This document shows, in pieces, positions 6,792 through 16,496 of a stretch of 19,635 nt of DNA (the stretch's first letter is position 1; the number at the start of each line of letters is the position of its first letter). The notes below the pieces were generated by a model that searched no databases, was not told where the DNA came from, and saw only the letters and a list, made by a program, of their open reading frames with translations. A program made the position numbers and the translations under genes. The DNA comes from Megamonas hypermegale (GTDB lineage: Bacteria; Bacillota; Negativicutes; Selenomonadales; Selenomonadaceae): the NCBI GenBank assembly GCA_002314325.1, contig DCFC01000041.1, positions 1-19,635 of the forward strand. Direction: 5' to 3'.

Positions 6792-6815
6792 AGGTATATC
6801 AAGTTGAGATTATTT

Positions 6816-6831
6816 AGATAAAATTTTATCT
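6816..6831. promoter_or_regulatory. Perfect 16-bp palindrome in the eno leader
   Basis: AGATAAAATTTTATCT is fully self-complementary and lies about 20 bp after the predicted eno transcript start. It could be an operator for a dimeric regulator. Chance occurrence is plausible in such AT-rich DNA. Confidence 0.4.
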
Positions 6832-6860
6832 GATATTTAAATGATAAAGGAGTTTTGTAA

Positions 6861-8162
<1,302 letters not shown>

Positions 8163-8181
8163 AATTTAATATTGATATAAG

Positions 8182-8215
8182 AAAAACCTGTTCTACTATG
8201 TAGAGCAGGTTTTTT
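8182..8215 (+). terminator. Terminator of eno
   Basis: AAAAACCTG (8182-8190) pairs with CAGGTTTTT (8206-8214), continued by TCTAC/GTAGA with a T-G pair between them and a 3-nt loop. A T-run follows the stem. Confidence 0.93.
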
Positions 8216-8226
8216 ATTTTAGCTAT

Positions 8227-8273
8227 AAAAAAATCTTGCTGAAAGATAAATGATATTGATATCCTCCAGCAAG
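8227..8273 (-). terminator. Terminator of the csaB operon
   Basis: On the minus strand CTTGCTG (8273-8267) pairs with CAGCAAG (8241-8235), flanked by A/T pairs and followed by a run of seven T (8233-8227). The 25-nt loop holds a small GATAT/ATATC hairpin. It begins 5 bp after the csaB stop. Confidence 0.78.
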
Positions 8274-8277
8274 GTTT

Positions 8278-9375
8278 TTATTTTTGTCTGTTAATGAAAT
8301 CCAAAGCCATTTCAGCGTTAGATTTTGCTAATATACGTAAATTTTTCATACGTTTTAAATTAGCTTGGCGATAGCATTCTTTGTAGTGCCATTTTTGACG
8401 AATTTGCTCCATCAAGGCATCTACTGTTATATTTTGTAAATCGCCCGCCACTTCTTCGTCGATGGATTTTAAAAAGCGGTCGATTTTCGGGTCATAAGAA
8501 ATTCCTATCATCGGTGTTCCCATAACACCGGCAAAAATAAGTGCGTGCAACCTTATGCCTATCATTAAATCCATGTTGCCGACAAGCGACATGAGCTGCG
8601 CCGTGGTAAAATCCTCTTTTAAAATGCAGGCGGGATTTTTCATTTTAGCCGTAATCTGTTTTGCCGCCTTAACATCTTCCGGATACTGCATCGGCATAAA
8701 GACGATTTGCGCATTGAATTCAGTTGCAGCGCAATCGGCAGCCTGCGCGATGATTTCCTTGTAATAGCTCCAGTCGCGCCATTCACGCACGGATATACCG
8801 ATTATCGGCTTATTAATGTCTACATGCGCTGTGCGGAAAATTTCCTGTCCTGCGTCTTTTTTCACCGGTTTTATAGCGAGCACCGGGTCAGCTGTCGCTT
8901 TAATCGGCGGACGGGTAATTTTGAGCATGGCCAGTTCTTTCAGGGAGTCTTCATCACGTACTGTGATTAAACTGCTGTGATTGCCGAACCAGCGCATGAG
9001 ACGGCGGGCAAACCGGCCGTATATCGGGCCGATGCCCTGTGCATACAGCATTATCGGTGTATGCACAAGTTTGGCCAGAAATAAAATGCCCATGTAGTAG
9101 TACAGACTGCGGCCGCTCGTCACGTTCTGCAAAAGACTGCCGCCGCCGCTTATTAGCAAATCAGCCTTGTAGAGTACTTTCAGAATGTCGATTACGTTGA
9201 GCCAGTTGACAGCATTTACTCCATGACGGATTTTAGTGTAATCCGGGTCGGATGAGATAACGGTAATATTCAGTTTTGGGTCGAGCTCCGAGAATATTTC
9301 TAACATTGCAGAGAGCATTGCTTCATCTCCTGCATTCTTAGAACCGTAGTACCCGGAAATTACAATATTACTCAT
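8278..9375 (-). CDS. csaB: Polysaccharide pyruvyl transferase CsaB
   Basis: CsaB adds pyruvate ketals to a cell-wall-linked polysaccharide; the pyruvylated sugar is the ligand of SLH domains. The 365-residue protein has the family's N-terminal ISGYYGSKNAGDEAML (residues 6-21), SGGGSLLQN (75-83), YAQGIGP, and the C-terminal IGIRLHALIFAGVMGTPMIGISYDPK segment. The ATG at 9375 overlaps the stop of the DUF5693 gene (ATGAGTAA), so translation is coupled. In Negativicutes, SLH-bearing OmpM proteins tether the outer membrane, so this enzyme may be part of the tether. The last 200 bp are AT-rich compared with the rest. Confidence 0.93.
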   Translation of the reverse strand: MSNIVISGYYGSKNAGDEAMLSAMLEIFSELDPKLNITVISSDPDYTKIRHGVNAVNWLNVIDILKVLYKADLLISGGGSLLQNVTSGRSLYYYMGILFLAKLVHTPIMLYAQGIGPIYGRFARRLMRWFGNHSSLITVRDEDSLKELAMLKITRPPIKATADPVLAIKPVKKDAGQEIFRTAHVDINKPIIGISVREWRDWSYYKEIIAQAADCAATEFNAQIVFMPMQYPEDVKAAKQITAKMKNPACILKEDFTTAQLMSLVGNMDLMIGIRLHALIFAGVMGTPMIGISYDPKIDRFLKSIDEEVAGDLQNITVDALMEQIRQKWHYKECYRQANLKRMKNLRILAKSNAEMALDFINRQK

Positions 9376-11422
9376 TCAAAGAATTACTCCTGTCTGTCGA
9401 AGATGTAACGTATTGCCACAAATACAGAGTACCCATGATGACGCAGCCCAGCACGCATCCCCAGATGACGCCGTCAATGCCGCGCATCAGGGACATGAAT
9501 ACAGGCGTGCGCATATGAGCGAAGGTTTCCACCATGGAACCCTGTCCGATTGTAGCGATTATGGACAAAATGAAAAATACTGCTGACGGCCATTTGCGGT
9601 ACCATGCCATCATCATGAGGATAAAGGCAGGATGACCGATGAACAGCTCTTTAGAACGGGGACGGGCGTAAAATGCCTGTTCCAGAAAAGCTCTGAGTTT
9701 AAGTTCAATGCCGGGAACGGGAACGCCCGCCGTATGACCGGAACGACCGATGAAGATTACAGCGGCAACGAGCGCCACGAGGAAACCGGCTAAAACTTTA
9801 ACAGAAACATTCATATTTAAAATGCGTTTTAACTGCACTTTCAGATTCGGCGGATTTAAAAGTTTCTCGCCGAAGATGTCGAAGCGCTTCATGAAGGCGA
9901 GCGCCACTAAAATGAGCGGCAGAACGAACGTGAGTTTTATGCCGCGGAATATGTTCATTTCCAGGAAAAATTCCACATCGGCTAAAATACCCGACAGATA
10001 CATTGCGCCCATGAATGAAATCAGCGAAGCGCAGATTATGGCTTTAACGGACTTAAAGAGCAACGAAGTGAATTTCAGCTTGCCGACGAGGCGGTTGCGG
10101 CGGATTACGTCGAGCTGGCTAATCATGCCCAGAACAGGGAAGATATTGGCGGCAGCGAGTGCTCCGGCTACGCGGATTAAAGAACCCTTGCCCAAAATCA
10201 TACATACAAGGCAGGCGATAAAGCATACGCCGAGCAGAGCGTACAGCCGTCTGTCCGACAATGTCGGGAATATGAGCGAGATGTACATGACACCTGCGGC
10301 GCAAACACCCAGCAGCATTAAAATCTGCAAAATTCTGTTGCCGAAAAACGGTTCAAACGAGCTGGCCTTGTCAATCGTAAAGCCTTTTTCCACCAGTTTG
10401 TCCTTTGTCATGGAAATGTACTGCATGTTCGTATCGAGCAGCGACATGTCGTCGACCGGTTTTTCATATATGCGCATTAAATTTATGCGGATATTGCGTT
10501 CCTGGTCGGTATTGGCCCAGCGTTCCACAGCCGTATCCATTTTCAGCTTAGGCTGTTCGTCTTTTGGAATGGCGTACAGGCGGGCCACTTTGTAATCTAG
10601 ACCGCGGATTATGTCGAACAGACCGTCCTGCGGATAAAACTGCAGCTGGGTTACGTGTTCGATAGCACCGAGCGTGAGGCCGCGTTCTTTCATCTGCTCA
10701 ATCGTGCGCTCTGTATGATGCAGACCGCCGAGTGTTTCCGAACCGGAAAAGACGATTTCCGATACGTTGATGCCGTCCAATCGTTTGAATACGGCGTCGA
10801 TATCGTCGTCCGTTACGTTTTTGTAATTGCTCGGACGGGCAAGCACATAAAAGCCTGCATTGTTTACTGCCTGCATTTCATCGGTCGGCATGCCCAAATT
10901 CATTTTCAGCAGCTCTTCATGATTGGCTTTGACTGCCAGAAATTCCTGACTGCCGGCATGAAGCACCGTTACGCGGTCGTCGCCCAGTCTGCGGAATAAA
11001 TCTTCCTTGACTTCCAGGTACGTTTGCAGGTCATGGCCGACTACGTACGATTCATCACCTTTAATCGTGCCGTCGGCTACAAGTCCGCGCCAGTACGGAC
11101 TGCTCATCGTCCCGCTGTAATAGCTTTCCAGCAGCTGACTGCCCGGTATGGCGATGGTCTTGCCGTTTTTGTTCAGTTTTTCAAAAGTTGTTTCGTATAC
11201 AGCGAGAGAAGTTATGCCGGCTTCCTTGGCGCGGGAGAGAACCTCTTCTGTAGGCAACCCTTCCATTTGCGCCAGTTTCAGCATATCTTCATAGTCGATA
11301 GCCAAATCGACTGTTTTATTGGCCTGTTCAACATTGTAACGTTGGATATTTACCACAACAGCAGCTATCAGGCCAATGATTATACAGATAATTAACAAAC
11401 GGTTGTATTTAAACTTTGTCAA
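9368..11422 (-). CDS. DUF5693 family polytopic membrane protein
   Basis: The 684-residue protein has an N-terminal membrane anchor (about residues 8-26), a large extracytoplasmic domain (about 30-360) and a C-terminal block of roughly eight or more hydrophobic segments (about 365-665). It resembles the DUF5693 family, including the RPRSKELFIGHPAF motif. I know of no established function. The TTG at 11422 is supported by AAGGTGG 8 nt upstream, and there is no nearby ATG. The 8-nt overlap with csaB and the shared operon suggest a role in making, exporting or attaching the pyruvylated wall polymer, but that is inference from context. An oxidoreductase or glycosidase-like fold in the outer domain cannot be judged by eye. 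Confidence 0.8.
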   Translation of the reverse strand: MTKFKYNRLLIICIIIGLIAAVVVNIQRYNVEQANKTVDLAIDYEDMLKLAQMEGLPTEEVLSRAKEAGITSLAVYETTFEKLNKNGKTIAIPGSQLLESYYSGTMSSPYWRGLVADGTIKGDESYVVGHDLQTYLEVKEDLFRRLGDDRVTVLHAGSQEFLAVKANHEELLKMNLGMPTDEMQAVNNAGFYVLARPSNYKNVTDDDIDAVFKRLDGINVSEIVFSGSETLGGLHHTERTIEQMKERGLTLGAIEHVTQLQFYPQDGLFDIIRGLDYKVARLYAIPKDEQPKLKMDTAVERWANTDQERNIRINLMRIYEKPVDDMSLLDTNMQYISMTKDKLVEKGFTIDKASSFEPFFGNRILQILMLLGVCAAGVMYISLIFPTLSDRRLYALLGVCFIACLVCMILGKGSLIRVAGALAAANIFPVLGMISQLDVIRRNRLVGKLKFTSLLFKSVKAIICASLISFMGAMYLSGILADVEFFLEMNIFRGIKLTFVLPLILVALAFMKRFDIFGEKLLNPPNLKVQLKRILNMNVSVKVLAGFLVALVAAVIFIGRSGHTAGVPVPGIELKLRAFLEQAFYARPRSKELFIGHPAFILMMMAWYRKWPSAVFFILSIIATIGQGSMVETFAHMRTPVFMSLMRGIDGVIWGCVLGCVIMGTLYLWQYVTSSTDRSNSLNE

Positions 11423-11443
11423 TTTTATTCCACCTTACTTAGA

Positions 11444-12133
11444 TTACTTATTGACAGAGGCTGCAATAAGCACTTGACCGTTTTGCTGTTCTACATTAGT
11501 AAACCGCATTCCGTCCAGCGGCAACGAGGAGGAATTTGCTATCGGAATGTCTTTTGTAAAACTCAAACCGATTTTACCGAATAAACTGCTTTGCGTATCC
11601 GCATCCGTAATGCGGAAAATCAAATCTTCACCTTCGATGAGAACGTGTCCTTTAACGTGAACGGCGGCTTTTTGTCCCAGAAAGGATATTTGGCCTGTAG
11701 CTTCCACGCCGTCCGGTGAGATTTTCGCCCGGATGTCGGAGACTTTATCCACTTTTTCGTTTAAAAGCTCCGTGAGATTATTCTCGTCGATAACGCCCGT
11801 TACGGTCAAATCCTGTGCGGAGCTAACCACTAAGCGGCGCGCCAGCAGCAGGTCCGCCACGCTGATTTGCACGTCCCGGCCGTTTAAGGTCAGATTTTTC
11901 AATTTGATTTTATCTAAAATAATATTGTCGGCTGAAATGTTTATCGTATCGACCTGCCCGAAAAGAAGCATGAAATCGGGCGAAGTATCGACAGCGGCAT
12001 TTATAGCATCGGCATTGATTTTCTGCGCCAGTCTGCTTTCTATTTGGCTGCTGATGATGGACGGCAGCAAAACCGTGCTGAAGCCGATTAAAACGACGAG
12101 GACAGCGACAATAATCAATCGTATTTTACGCAA
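11444..12133 (-). CDS. DUF2993 (LmeA-like) exported lipid-binding-type protein
   Basis: The 229-residue protein starts with a signal anchor (IVAVLVVLIGFSTVLLP, about residues 8-24), followed by a beta-rich domain with the short alternating repeats typical of DUF2993 (INISADNIILDKIKLKNLTLNG, about 64-85). The mycobacterial member LmeA acts in lipomannan synthesis at the periplasmic face; a general lipid-binding TULIP-like role is suspected for the family. The start is a TTG at 12133 with a weak AAGG upstream. It lies 17 nt after prfB and 21 nt before the DUF5693 gene, consistent with one operon for wall-polymer or outer-membrane maintenance. Confidence 0.72.
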   Translation of the reverse strand: MRKIRLIIVAVLVVLIGFSTVLLPSIISSQIESRLAQKINADAINAAVDTSPDFMLLFGQVDTINISADNIILDKIKLKNLTLNGRDVQISVADLLLARRLVVSSAQDLTVTGVIDENNLTELLNEKVDKVSDIRAKISPDGVEATGQISFLGQKAAVHVKGHVLIEGEDLIFRITDADTQSSLFGKIGLSFTKDIPIANSSSLPLDGMRFTNVEQQNGQVLIAASVNK

Positions 12134-12150
12134 ATTACCACAACCTTATT

Positions 12151-13258
12151 TTAAATTTGATGGTTTGCTTTTGCATGTAAATAAGCTTCAATAAATCTGT
12201 TGATATCGCCGTCCATTACGCCCTGCGTATCGCTTGTTTCCGTATTGGTGCGGTGGTCTTTGACCAGATTGTACGGATGGAATACGTAGGAGCGTATCTG
12301 ACTGCCCCATTCGATTTTCTGCTGGTCGCCTTCCAGAGCCGCCAGCTCTTTTTCCTTTTTCTGCATTTCCAGTTCAAACAGGCGGGCACGCAGCAGGCGC
12401 AGACACTGTTCGCGGTTTTGCAGCTGGGAGCGTTCGCTCTGGCACTGTGCCACGATACCGGTCGGAATGTGCGTCATGCGCACGGCCGAATCCGTCTTGT
12501 TGATGTGCTGACCGCCGGCACCGCTGGCGCGGTACGTATCGACGCGGACATCGGCCATATTGATATCGACTTCCACATCATCGTCGATTTCCGGCATTAC
12601 ATCACAGGCGGAGAACGACGTATGGCGGCGGGAGTTGGCATCAAACGGCGAAATGCGCACGAGGCGGTGCACGCCTTTTTCGGATTTTAAATAACCGTAG
12701 GCATTATGGCCTTTTATCATCAGTGTAACTGATTTTACACCGGCTTCATCGCCCGGCAGCAGGTCGACCGTTTCGACGGAAAAACCGTTGCGTTCCGCCC
12801 AGCGGCCGTACATGCGCAGCAGCATCTGCGTCCAGTCCTGCGCTTCCGTTCCGCCGGCTCCGGCATGCAGCGTCAAAATGGCATTGTTGGCATCATATTT
12901 GCCGGATAAGAGCAGCTCCAATTCCAGCTGTTCCATTTCCTGATTGATTTCCTTTATTTCGTTTTCTACATCAGGCAGAACGGACTCGTCCTTATCTTCC
13001 ATGCCCATTTCCCAGAGCACCTGCATATCCTCGAATTTTTGCAGAATATGCTTGTATTTATCGACACCCGCTTTGACATCGTTTAATTCCTGGGTTATCT
13101 TCTGCGCTTGTTCCGGATTGTCCCAGAATGTCGGCTCACCCATTTTGTATTCCAGCTCGGCAATTTTTTCTTCCTTGCGAGCGATGTCAAAGTGAATCCC
13201 CCATTTCATTGAGCTTTTTTTCTATGGCTACGATTGTAGTGCGTAAATCTTCCAGCAT
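12151..13258 (-). CDS. prfB: Peptide chain release factor 2, programmed +1 frameshift
   Basis: RF2 ends translation at UGA and UAA. The gene is read in two frames. The first 23 codons, from the ATG at 13258, run into an in-frame UGA at 13189-13187; after a +1 shift at CTT-T the second frame continues to 12151, giving 368 residues, the normal RF2 length. The anticodon-like SPF is at about residues 203-205 and GGQ at about 248-250. AAGGAAG (13272-13266) precedes the start; an in-frame ATG at 13261 is an alternative. Starting the gene at the ATG at 13209, in the second frame, would give a false N terminus. It follows secA, as in many bacteria, and heads the operon ending with csaB. Confidence 0.97.
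13187..13202 (-). promoter_or_regulatory. RF2 autoregulatory frameshift site
   Basis: On the minus strand the order is GGGGG (13202-13198, a Shine-Dalgarno-like stimulator), 5 nt, CTT (13192-13190), then the in-frame stop TGA (13189-13187) followed by C. Slippage of the CTT codon to TTT restores the RF2 frame. When RF2 is scarce the UGA is read slowly and the shift is favoured, so RF2 controls its own synthesis. Confidence 0.95.
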
Positions 13259-13295
13259 CATATCACTTCCTTATAAATAATAATTCTATTTAAGT

Positions 13296-13324
13296 ATTAT
13301 ACATTAAATCCGTTGATTTTTTAA
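13296..13324 (-). promoter_or_regulatory. Possible promoter of the prfB operon
   Basis: On the minus strand TATAAT (13301-13296) lies 17 bp from TTAAAA (13324-13319). A second perfect TATAAT sits at 13335-13330 but lacks a good -35. Either could drive prfB separately from secA. Confidence 0.4.
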
Positions 13325-13342
13325 GATATATTATACGGTTAA

Positions 13343-13444
13343 TAGTTGATTTCTTAAAGCAGTACAATATTTTATATTCAGTGAGGTTAAATGACAACAT
13401 CGAACGAATATAAAATATTGTACTGCTTGTACAGTCTCAATGTT
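13343..13444. repeat. Palindromic intergenic repeat, copy 1
   Basis: The core is a perfect 23-bp inverted repeat, 13357-13379 against 13406-13428, with a 26-nt loop. It begins with AAGCAGTACAATATT. Flanking sequence shared with other copies includes TAGTTGATTT (13343-13352) on the left and TCAATGTT (13437-13444) on the right. It lies in the 290-bp gap between secA and prfB, where I see no gene. It has no long T-run directly after either arm. Confidence 0.85.
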
Positions 13445-13470
13445 TCACCAATACAACGGGTTTAATTTAT

Positions 13471-13534
13471 AAAGCAGTATAATACTCCATCGAACAAATA
13501 TAAAGTATTATACTGCTGTTTCTGGTTCAATGTT
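13471..13534. repeat. Palindromic intergenic repeat, copy 2
   Basis: A perfect 14-bp inverted repeat, 13473-13486 (AGCAGTATAATACT) against 13504-13517, has a 17-nt loop. Bases 13488-13517 match 13398-13427 of copy 1 at 27 of 30 positions, and TCAATGTT recurs at 13527-13534. Two of the stem differences from copy 1 are compensatory base-pair changes. It lies about 30 bp past the secA stop and may also help end that transcript. Confidence 0.85.
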
Positions 13535-13548
13535 CTATCGGCATGATA

Positions 13549-16062
13549 TTATTTATTTCTGCCGCAGCAATTTTTGTATTTTTTGCCGCTGCCGCACGGG
13601 CAAGGGTCATTTCTGCCCACCATGCTTTTTTTCGCCTGCGGCGACTGGGAAATGCTTTCACCGTGATTTACAGTGGCGTTTTTCAGTCTGTCCTCCGGCT
13701 GCGGCGGCTGTTCGCGTACAACGTTGACGCGATACATCAGGCTGACGATATCTTCCTGAATGGAGTCAATCATTTCCTGGAACATATTATGACCTTCGAT
13801 TTTGTATTCAACGAGCGGATTTCTCTGACCGTAGGAACGCAGGCCGATACCTTCGCGGAGCATATCCATATGGTCAAGATGTTCCATCCACTTGTTGTCA
13901 ACGACTTTGAGCATGATAATGCGTTCCAAATCGCGCATTACTTCGCTGCCGAACAGTTTTTCACGCTGATTGTAATTGTCTTCTGCCGTTTTGTAGAGTT
14001 TGTCCTTCAGTTCGTCGCGGCTCATGGCTTCAAGCTCGGACTGCACCAGCACGCCTTTCGGCGCATAGATGTTTTCCGCTTCCTTGATGAGGCCGTCCAG
14101 CGTCCATTCTTCCGGATACAGTTTTTCGTTGGCAAATCTGTCCATTTCGCTGTCGATGGTGCGGTGAACCATGTCGATGATGTTTTCATGCAGGTTTTCG
14201 CCGAGCAGAATTTTGCGGCGCTGGTCGTAGATGACTTCACGCTGCTGGTTCATGACATCGTCATATTCAATAACGTGTTTACGGATATCAAAGTTGCGCG
14301 CTTCGACTTTTTTCTGCGCCTGCTCTATGGAGCGGGTAACAAGCTTGTGTTCAATCGGGTCGTCTTCGCCCATGCCGAGTTTTTCCATGATGTTGGCGAT
14401 ATTGTCAGAGCCGAACAGACGCATGAGGTCGTCTTCCAGCGACAGGAAGAAGCGGGAAGCACCCGGGTCGCCCTGTCGGCCGGAACGGCCGCGCAGCTGA
14501 TTGTCAATGCGGCGGGATTCATGGCGTTCTGTACCGATTACGAACAGACCGCCGAGCTCAGCCACACCTTCACCGAGCGTGATGTCCGTACCGCGGCCCG
14601 CCATATTCGTGGCGATGGTTACAGCACCTTTCTGACCGGCGTCTTTGATGATTTCAGCTTCCATTTCATGGTATTTGGCATTTAAAACTTTATGTTCAAT
14701 ACCCTGTCGTTTCAAAAAGCCGCTGATTTCTTCGGACTGAACGATGGACGTCGTGCCAACAAGCACCGGCTGGCCTTTTGCATGGCATTCCTTAATTTTA
14801 TTGATAACGGCTTTTATCTTCGCACGTTTCGTTTTATAGATTACATCCGGATGGTCGATACGCTGTATCGGTTTGTTCGTCGGGATGACGATAACTGGCA
14901 GCTTGTAGACTTTGATGAATTCGTTTTCTTCCGTTTTTGCCGTACCGGTCATGCCGGCCAGTTTTTTGTACATGCGGAAGTAGTTCTGGAACGTAATCGT
15001 TGCCAGTGTCTGGGATTCACGCTGGATTTTCACGCCTTCTTTGGCTTCAATCGCCTGGTGCAGACCGTCGGAATAGCGGCGGCCGAACATCAAGCGGCCC
15101 GTGAATTCATCGACAATGACGATTTCGCCGTCGCGCACCACGTAATCGCGGTCGCGTTTCATCATCGCTTTGGCGCGCAGTGCCTGCGTGAAGCAGTGCG
15201 ACATTTCAATATTGGAACTGTCGTAAAGGTTCGTTATATTGAGCGCCTTTTCAATTTTGGCAACGGCCGATTCATTCGGCGAAACGGTTTTTTCCTTTTC
15301 ATTTAAGGTGTAATCTTCGCCTTCTTTCAGATTGGCAACGGCTCTTGCCATAATGGCGTACATGTCCGTTGATTTGGCACCCGGACCGGAAATGATGAGC
15401 GGCGTGCGCGCTTCATCGATTAAGATACTGTCCACTTCGTCGATGATGGCGTAGTTCAAATCGCGCTGCACCATCTGGTCGCGGGAAATGACCATGTTGT
15501 CGCGTAGATAGTCGAACCCGAATTCATTGTTCGTACCGAACGTGATGTCGCAGTTGTAAGCGAACTTACGCGACGGAAAATCCATATCGTGAGCGATAAG
15601 ACCTACCGTAAGTCCCAAAGAGCGGTACAGTTTACCCATCCATTCGCTGTCGCGTTTGGCCAGGTAATCGTTGACCGTAATCATGTGTACGCCTTCGCCT
15701 TTGAGCGCGTTTAAATATACAGGCAGCGTAGCAACGAGTGTCTTACCTTCACCGGTGCACATTTCCGCAATTTTGCCTTCATGCAGGCAGATACCGCCGA
15801 TGAGCTGCACATCGTAGTGGCGCATGCCGAGTACGCGGCGGGAAGCCTCGCGCACAGTGGCGAATGCTTCCGGCAGAATGCTGTCAAGGCTTTCGCCGTT
15901 TGCTATGCGGTCTTTAAATTCATCAGTTTTACCATATAGAGAACCATCGCTCAGCTGTTGCATCTTCGGTTCCAGAGCATTTATCTTGGAAACGATGCCT
16001 CGCATGCGGCGAATTTCACTTTCATTGTTATCGCCTAAAAATTTTTTAATAAAGCCGAACAA
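13549..16062 (-). CDS. secA: Preprotein translocase ATPase SecA
   Basis: SecA is the motor that pushes unfolded preproteins through SecYEG. The 837-residue protein is full length: the Walker A segment CTGEGKT (about 102-108), the [19 protein letters not shown] region of motif II, the preprotein cross-linking domain, [10 protein letters not shown] and [13 protein letters not shown] of the second nucleotide-binding fold, and the C-terminal zinc motif C-x-C-x8-C-C preceded by GRNDP, which binds SecB or ribosomes. The TTG at 16062 is preferred because AGGAG (16076-16072) lies 9 nt upstream; a TTG at 16071 touches that site. The secA-prfB order is conserved in bacteria. Only one secA is seen here. 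Confidence 0.98.
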   Translation of the reverse strand: MFGFIKKFLGDNNESEIRRMRGIVSKINALEPKMQQLSDGSLYGKTDEFKDRIANGESLDSILPEAFATVREASRRVLGMRHYDVQLIGGICLHEGKIAEMCTGEGKTLVATLPVYLNALKGEGVHMITVNDYLAKRDSEWMGKLYRSLGLTVGLIAHDMDFPSRKFAYNCDITFGTNNEFGFDYLRDNMVISRDQMVQRDLNYAIIDEVDSILIDEARTPLIISGPGAKSTDMYAIMARAVANLKEGEDYTLNEKEKTVSPNESAVAKIEKALNITNLYDSSNIEMSHCFTQALRAKAMMKRDRDYVVRDGEIVIVDEFTGRLMFGRRYSDGLHQAIEAKEGVKIQRESQTLATITFQNYFRMYKKLAGMTGTAKTEENEFIKVYKLPVIVIPTNKPIQRIDHPDVIYKTKRAKIKAVINKIKECHAKGQPVLVGTTSIVQSEEISGFLKRQGIEHKVLNAKYHEMEAEIIKDAGQKGAVTIATNMAGRGTDITLGEGVAELGGLFVIGTERHESRRIDNQLRGRSGRQGDPGASRFFLSLEDDLMRLFGSDNIANIMEKLGMGEDDPIEHKLVTRSIEQAQKKVEARNFDIRKHVIEYDDVMNQQREVIYDQRRKILLGENLHENIIDMVHRTIDSEMDRFANEKLYPEEWTLDGLIKEAENIYAPKGVLVQSELEAMSRDELKDKLYKTAEDNYNQREKLFGSEVMRDLERIIMLKVVDNKWMEHLDHMDMLREGIGLRSYGQRNPLVEYKIEGHNMFQEMIDSIQEDIVSLMYRVNVVREQPPQPEDRLKNATVNHGESISQSPQAKKSMVGRNDPCPCGSGKKYKNCCGRNK

Positions 16063-16090
16063 AAATCTCAACTCCTAACAAAATTTATAA

Positions 16091-16108
16091 TGCAGATACA
16101 AATCTGCA
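16091..16108. other. Hairpin in the secA leader
   Basis: TGCAGAT (16091-16097) pairs with ATCTGCA (16102-16108) around a 4-nt loop. It lies between the secA promoter and its ribosome-binding site, so it forms in the 5' leader of the mRNA. A regulatory or stabilising role is possible. Confidence 0.45.
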
Positions 16109-16124
16109 ATTAAAACTACATCAA

Positions 16125-16153
16125 ATTTTATCAGACTATACAGAATAAGTCAA
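16125..16153 (-). promoter_or_regulatory. Promoter of secA
   Basis: On the minus strand TTGACT (16153-16148) and TAAAAT (16130-16125) are 17 bp apart, close to the sigma-A consensus. The predicted leader is about 55 nt. Confidence 0.8.
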
Positions 16154-16185
16154 AGAACTATCTATATTTAAACGAAAAAAGGTTT

Positions 16186-16191
16186 TATAAT
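16186..16191 (+). promoter_or_regulatory. Possible -10 element of the zinc-ribbon gene
   Basis: TATAAT at 16186-16191 lies 40 bp before the start codon at 16231. The -35 region at the proper distance is poor, so the call rests on the -10 hexamer and position. Confidence 0.4.
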
Positions 16192-16230
16192 AGGAATGAA
16201 ATCAAAAAGCTCAGAAGGGAGAAAATCTGT

Positions 16231-16386
16231 ATGGATATAAAATGTCCCGTATGCCGCCGCAAGCTCGGTCATGTCGTCCGTCCAGAGGCAAAGGGAAAAT
16301 TTTTCTGCACCGCCTGTGATTTATGGGTCTGCTTCACGAAAAAGGATACGAAAATATCGTATCGGCTGAAACGTCCCGGCAGATGA
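16231..16386 (+). CDS. Small zinc-ribbon protein, unknown function
   Basis: This 51-residue protein is short and highly basic. It carries two CxxC pairs, CPVC (5-8) and CTAC (26-29), 17 residues apart, the spacing of a zinc ribbon; another Cys is at 34. The C-terminal third is rich in Lys and Arg (KKDTKISYRLKRPGR), which would suit nucleic-acid or ribosome binding. The ATG at 16231 is well supported by AGAAGGGAG (16213-16221), 9 nt upstream. I do not recognise a named family. It is divergent from secA and lies before the ybgC promoter, so it is probably a separate transcript. Confidence 0.75.
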   Translation: MDIKCPVCRRKLGHVVRPEAKGKFFCTACDLWVCFTKKDTKISYRLKRPGR

Positions 16387-16416
16387 GAATTGTCGGCGAT
16401 AATTTATGAAATTACC

Positions 16417-16445
16417 TTGAAAAGCATGGCAAATGTTAGTATAAT
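16417..16445 (+). promoter_or_regulatory. Promoter of the ybgC-murI operon
   Basis: TTGAAA (16417-16422) and TATAAT (16440-16445) are separated by 17 bp. The predicted start near 16452 gives a leader of about 45 nt. Confidence 0.82.
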
Positions 16446-16459
16446 GAACTCTAGTTTAT

Positions 16460-16473
16460 CCGCTTTTTAGCGG
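16460..16473 (+). other. Short hairpin in the ybgC leader
   Basis: CCGCT (16460-16464) pairs with AGCGG (16469-16473) around TTTT, followed by the T-rich TATTTTATTTT. It lies between promoter and ribosome-binding site, so it could be a weak terminator of the small upstream gene or an attenuator. Confidence 0.35.
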
Positions 16474-16496
16474 TATTTTATTTTGGAGATGATTTT

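Noticed and set aside
9750..10595. Open frame of 281 codons opposite the DUF5693 gene
   Set aside because: Antisense shadow of a well-supported gene; composition is Ser/Arg/Lys-heavy without any motif.
12151..13209. prfB as broken by a nonsense mutation or sequencing error
   Set aside because: The in-frame UGA, CTT slip codon and upstream GGGGG form the normal RF2 autoregulatory frameshift.
13291..13340. LexA/SOS box suggested by CGAAC sequences in the repeats
   Set aside because: CGAAC occurs in the repeat loops but lacks the partner half-site GTTCG at the required spacing, and the neighbours are not DNA-repair genes.
13357..13517. Tandem palindromes taken as a CRISPR array
   Set aside because: Only two units of unequal length, no regular spacers, and no cas genes in the window.
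13543..14685. Long open frame of 380 codons on the plus strand opposite secA
   Set aside because: It lies wholly antisense to secA, is rich in Phe/His/Val as expected from a complement of coding DNA, and shows no family motif.
16460..16490. Riboswitch in the ybgC leader
   Set aside because: Only a 5-bp hairpin is present; leader is too short for a known riboswitch class.
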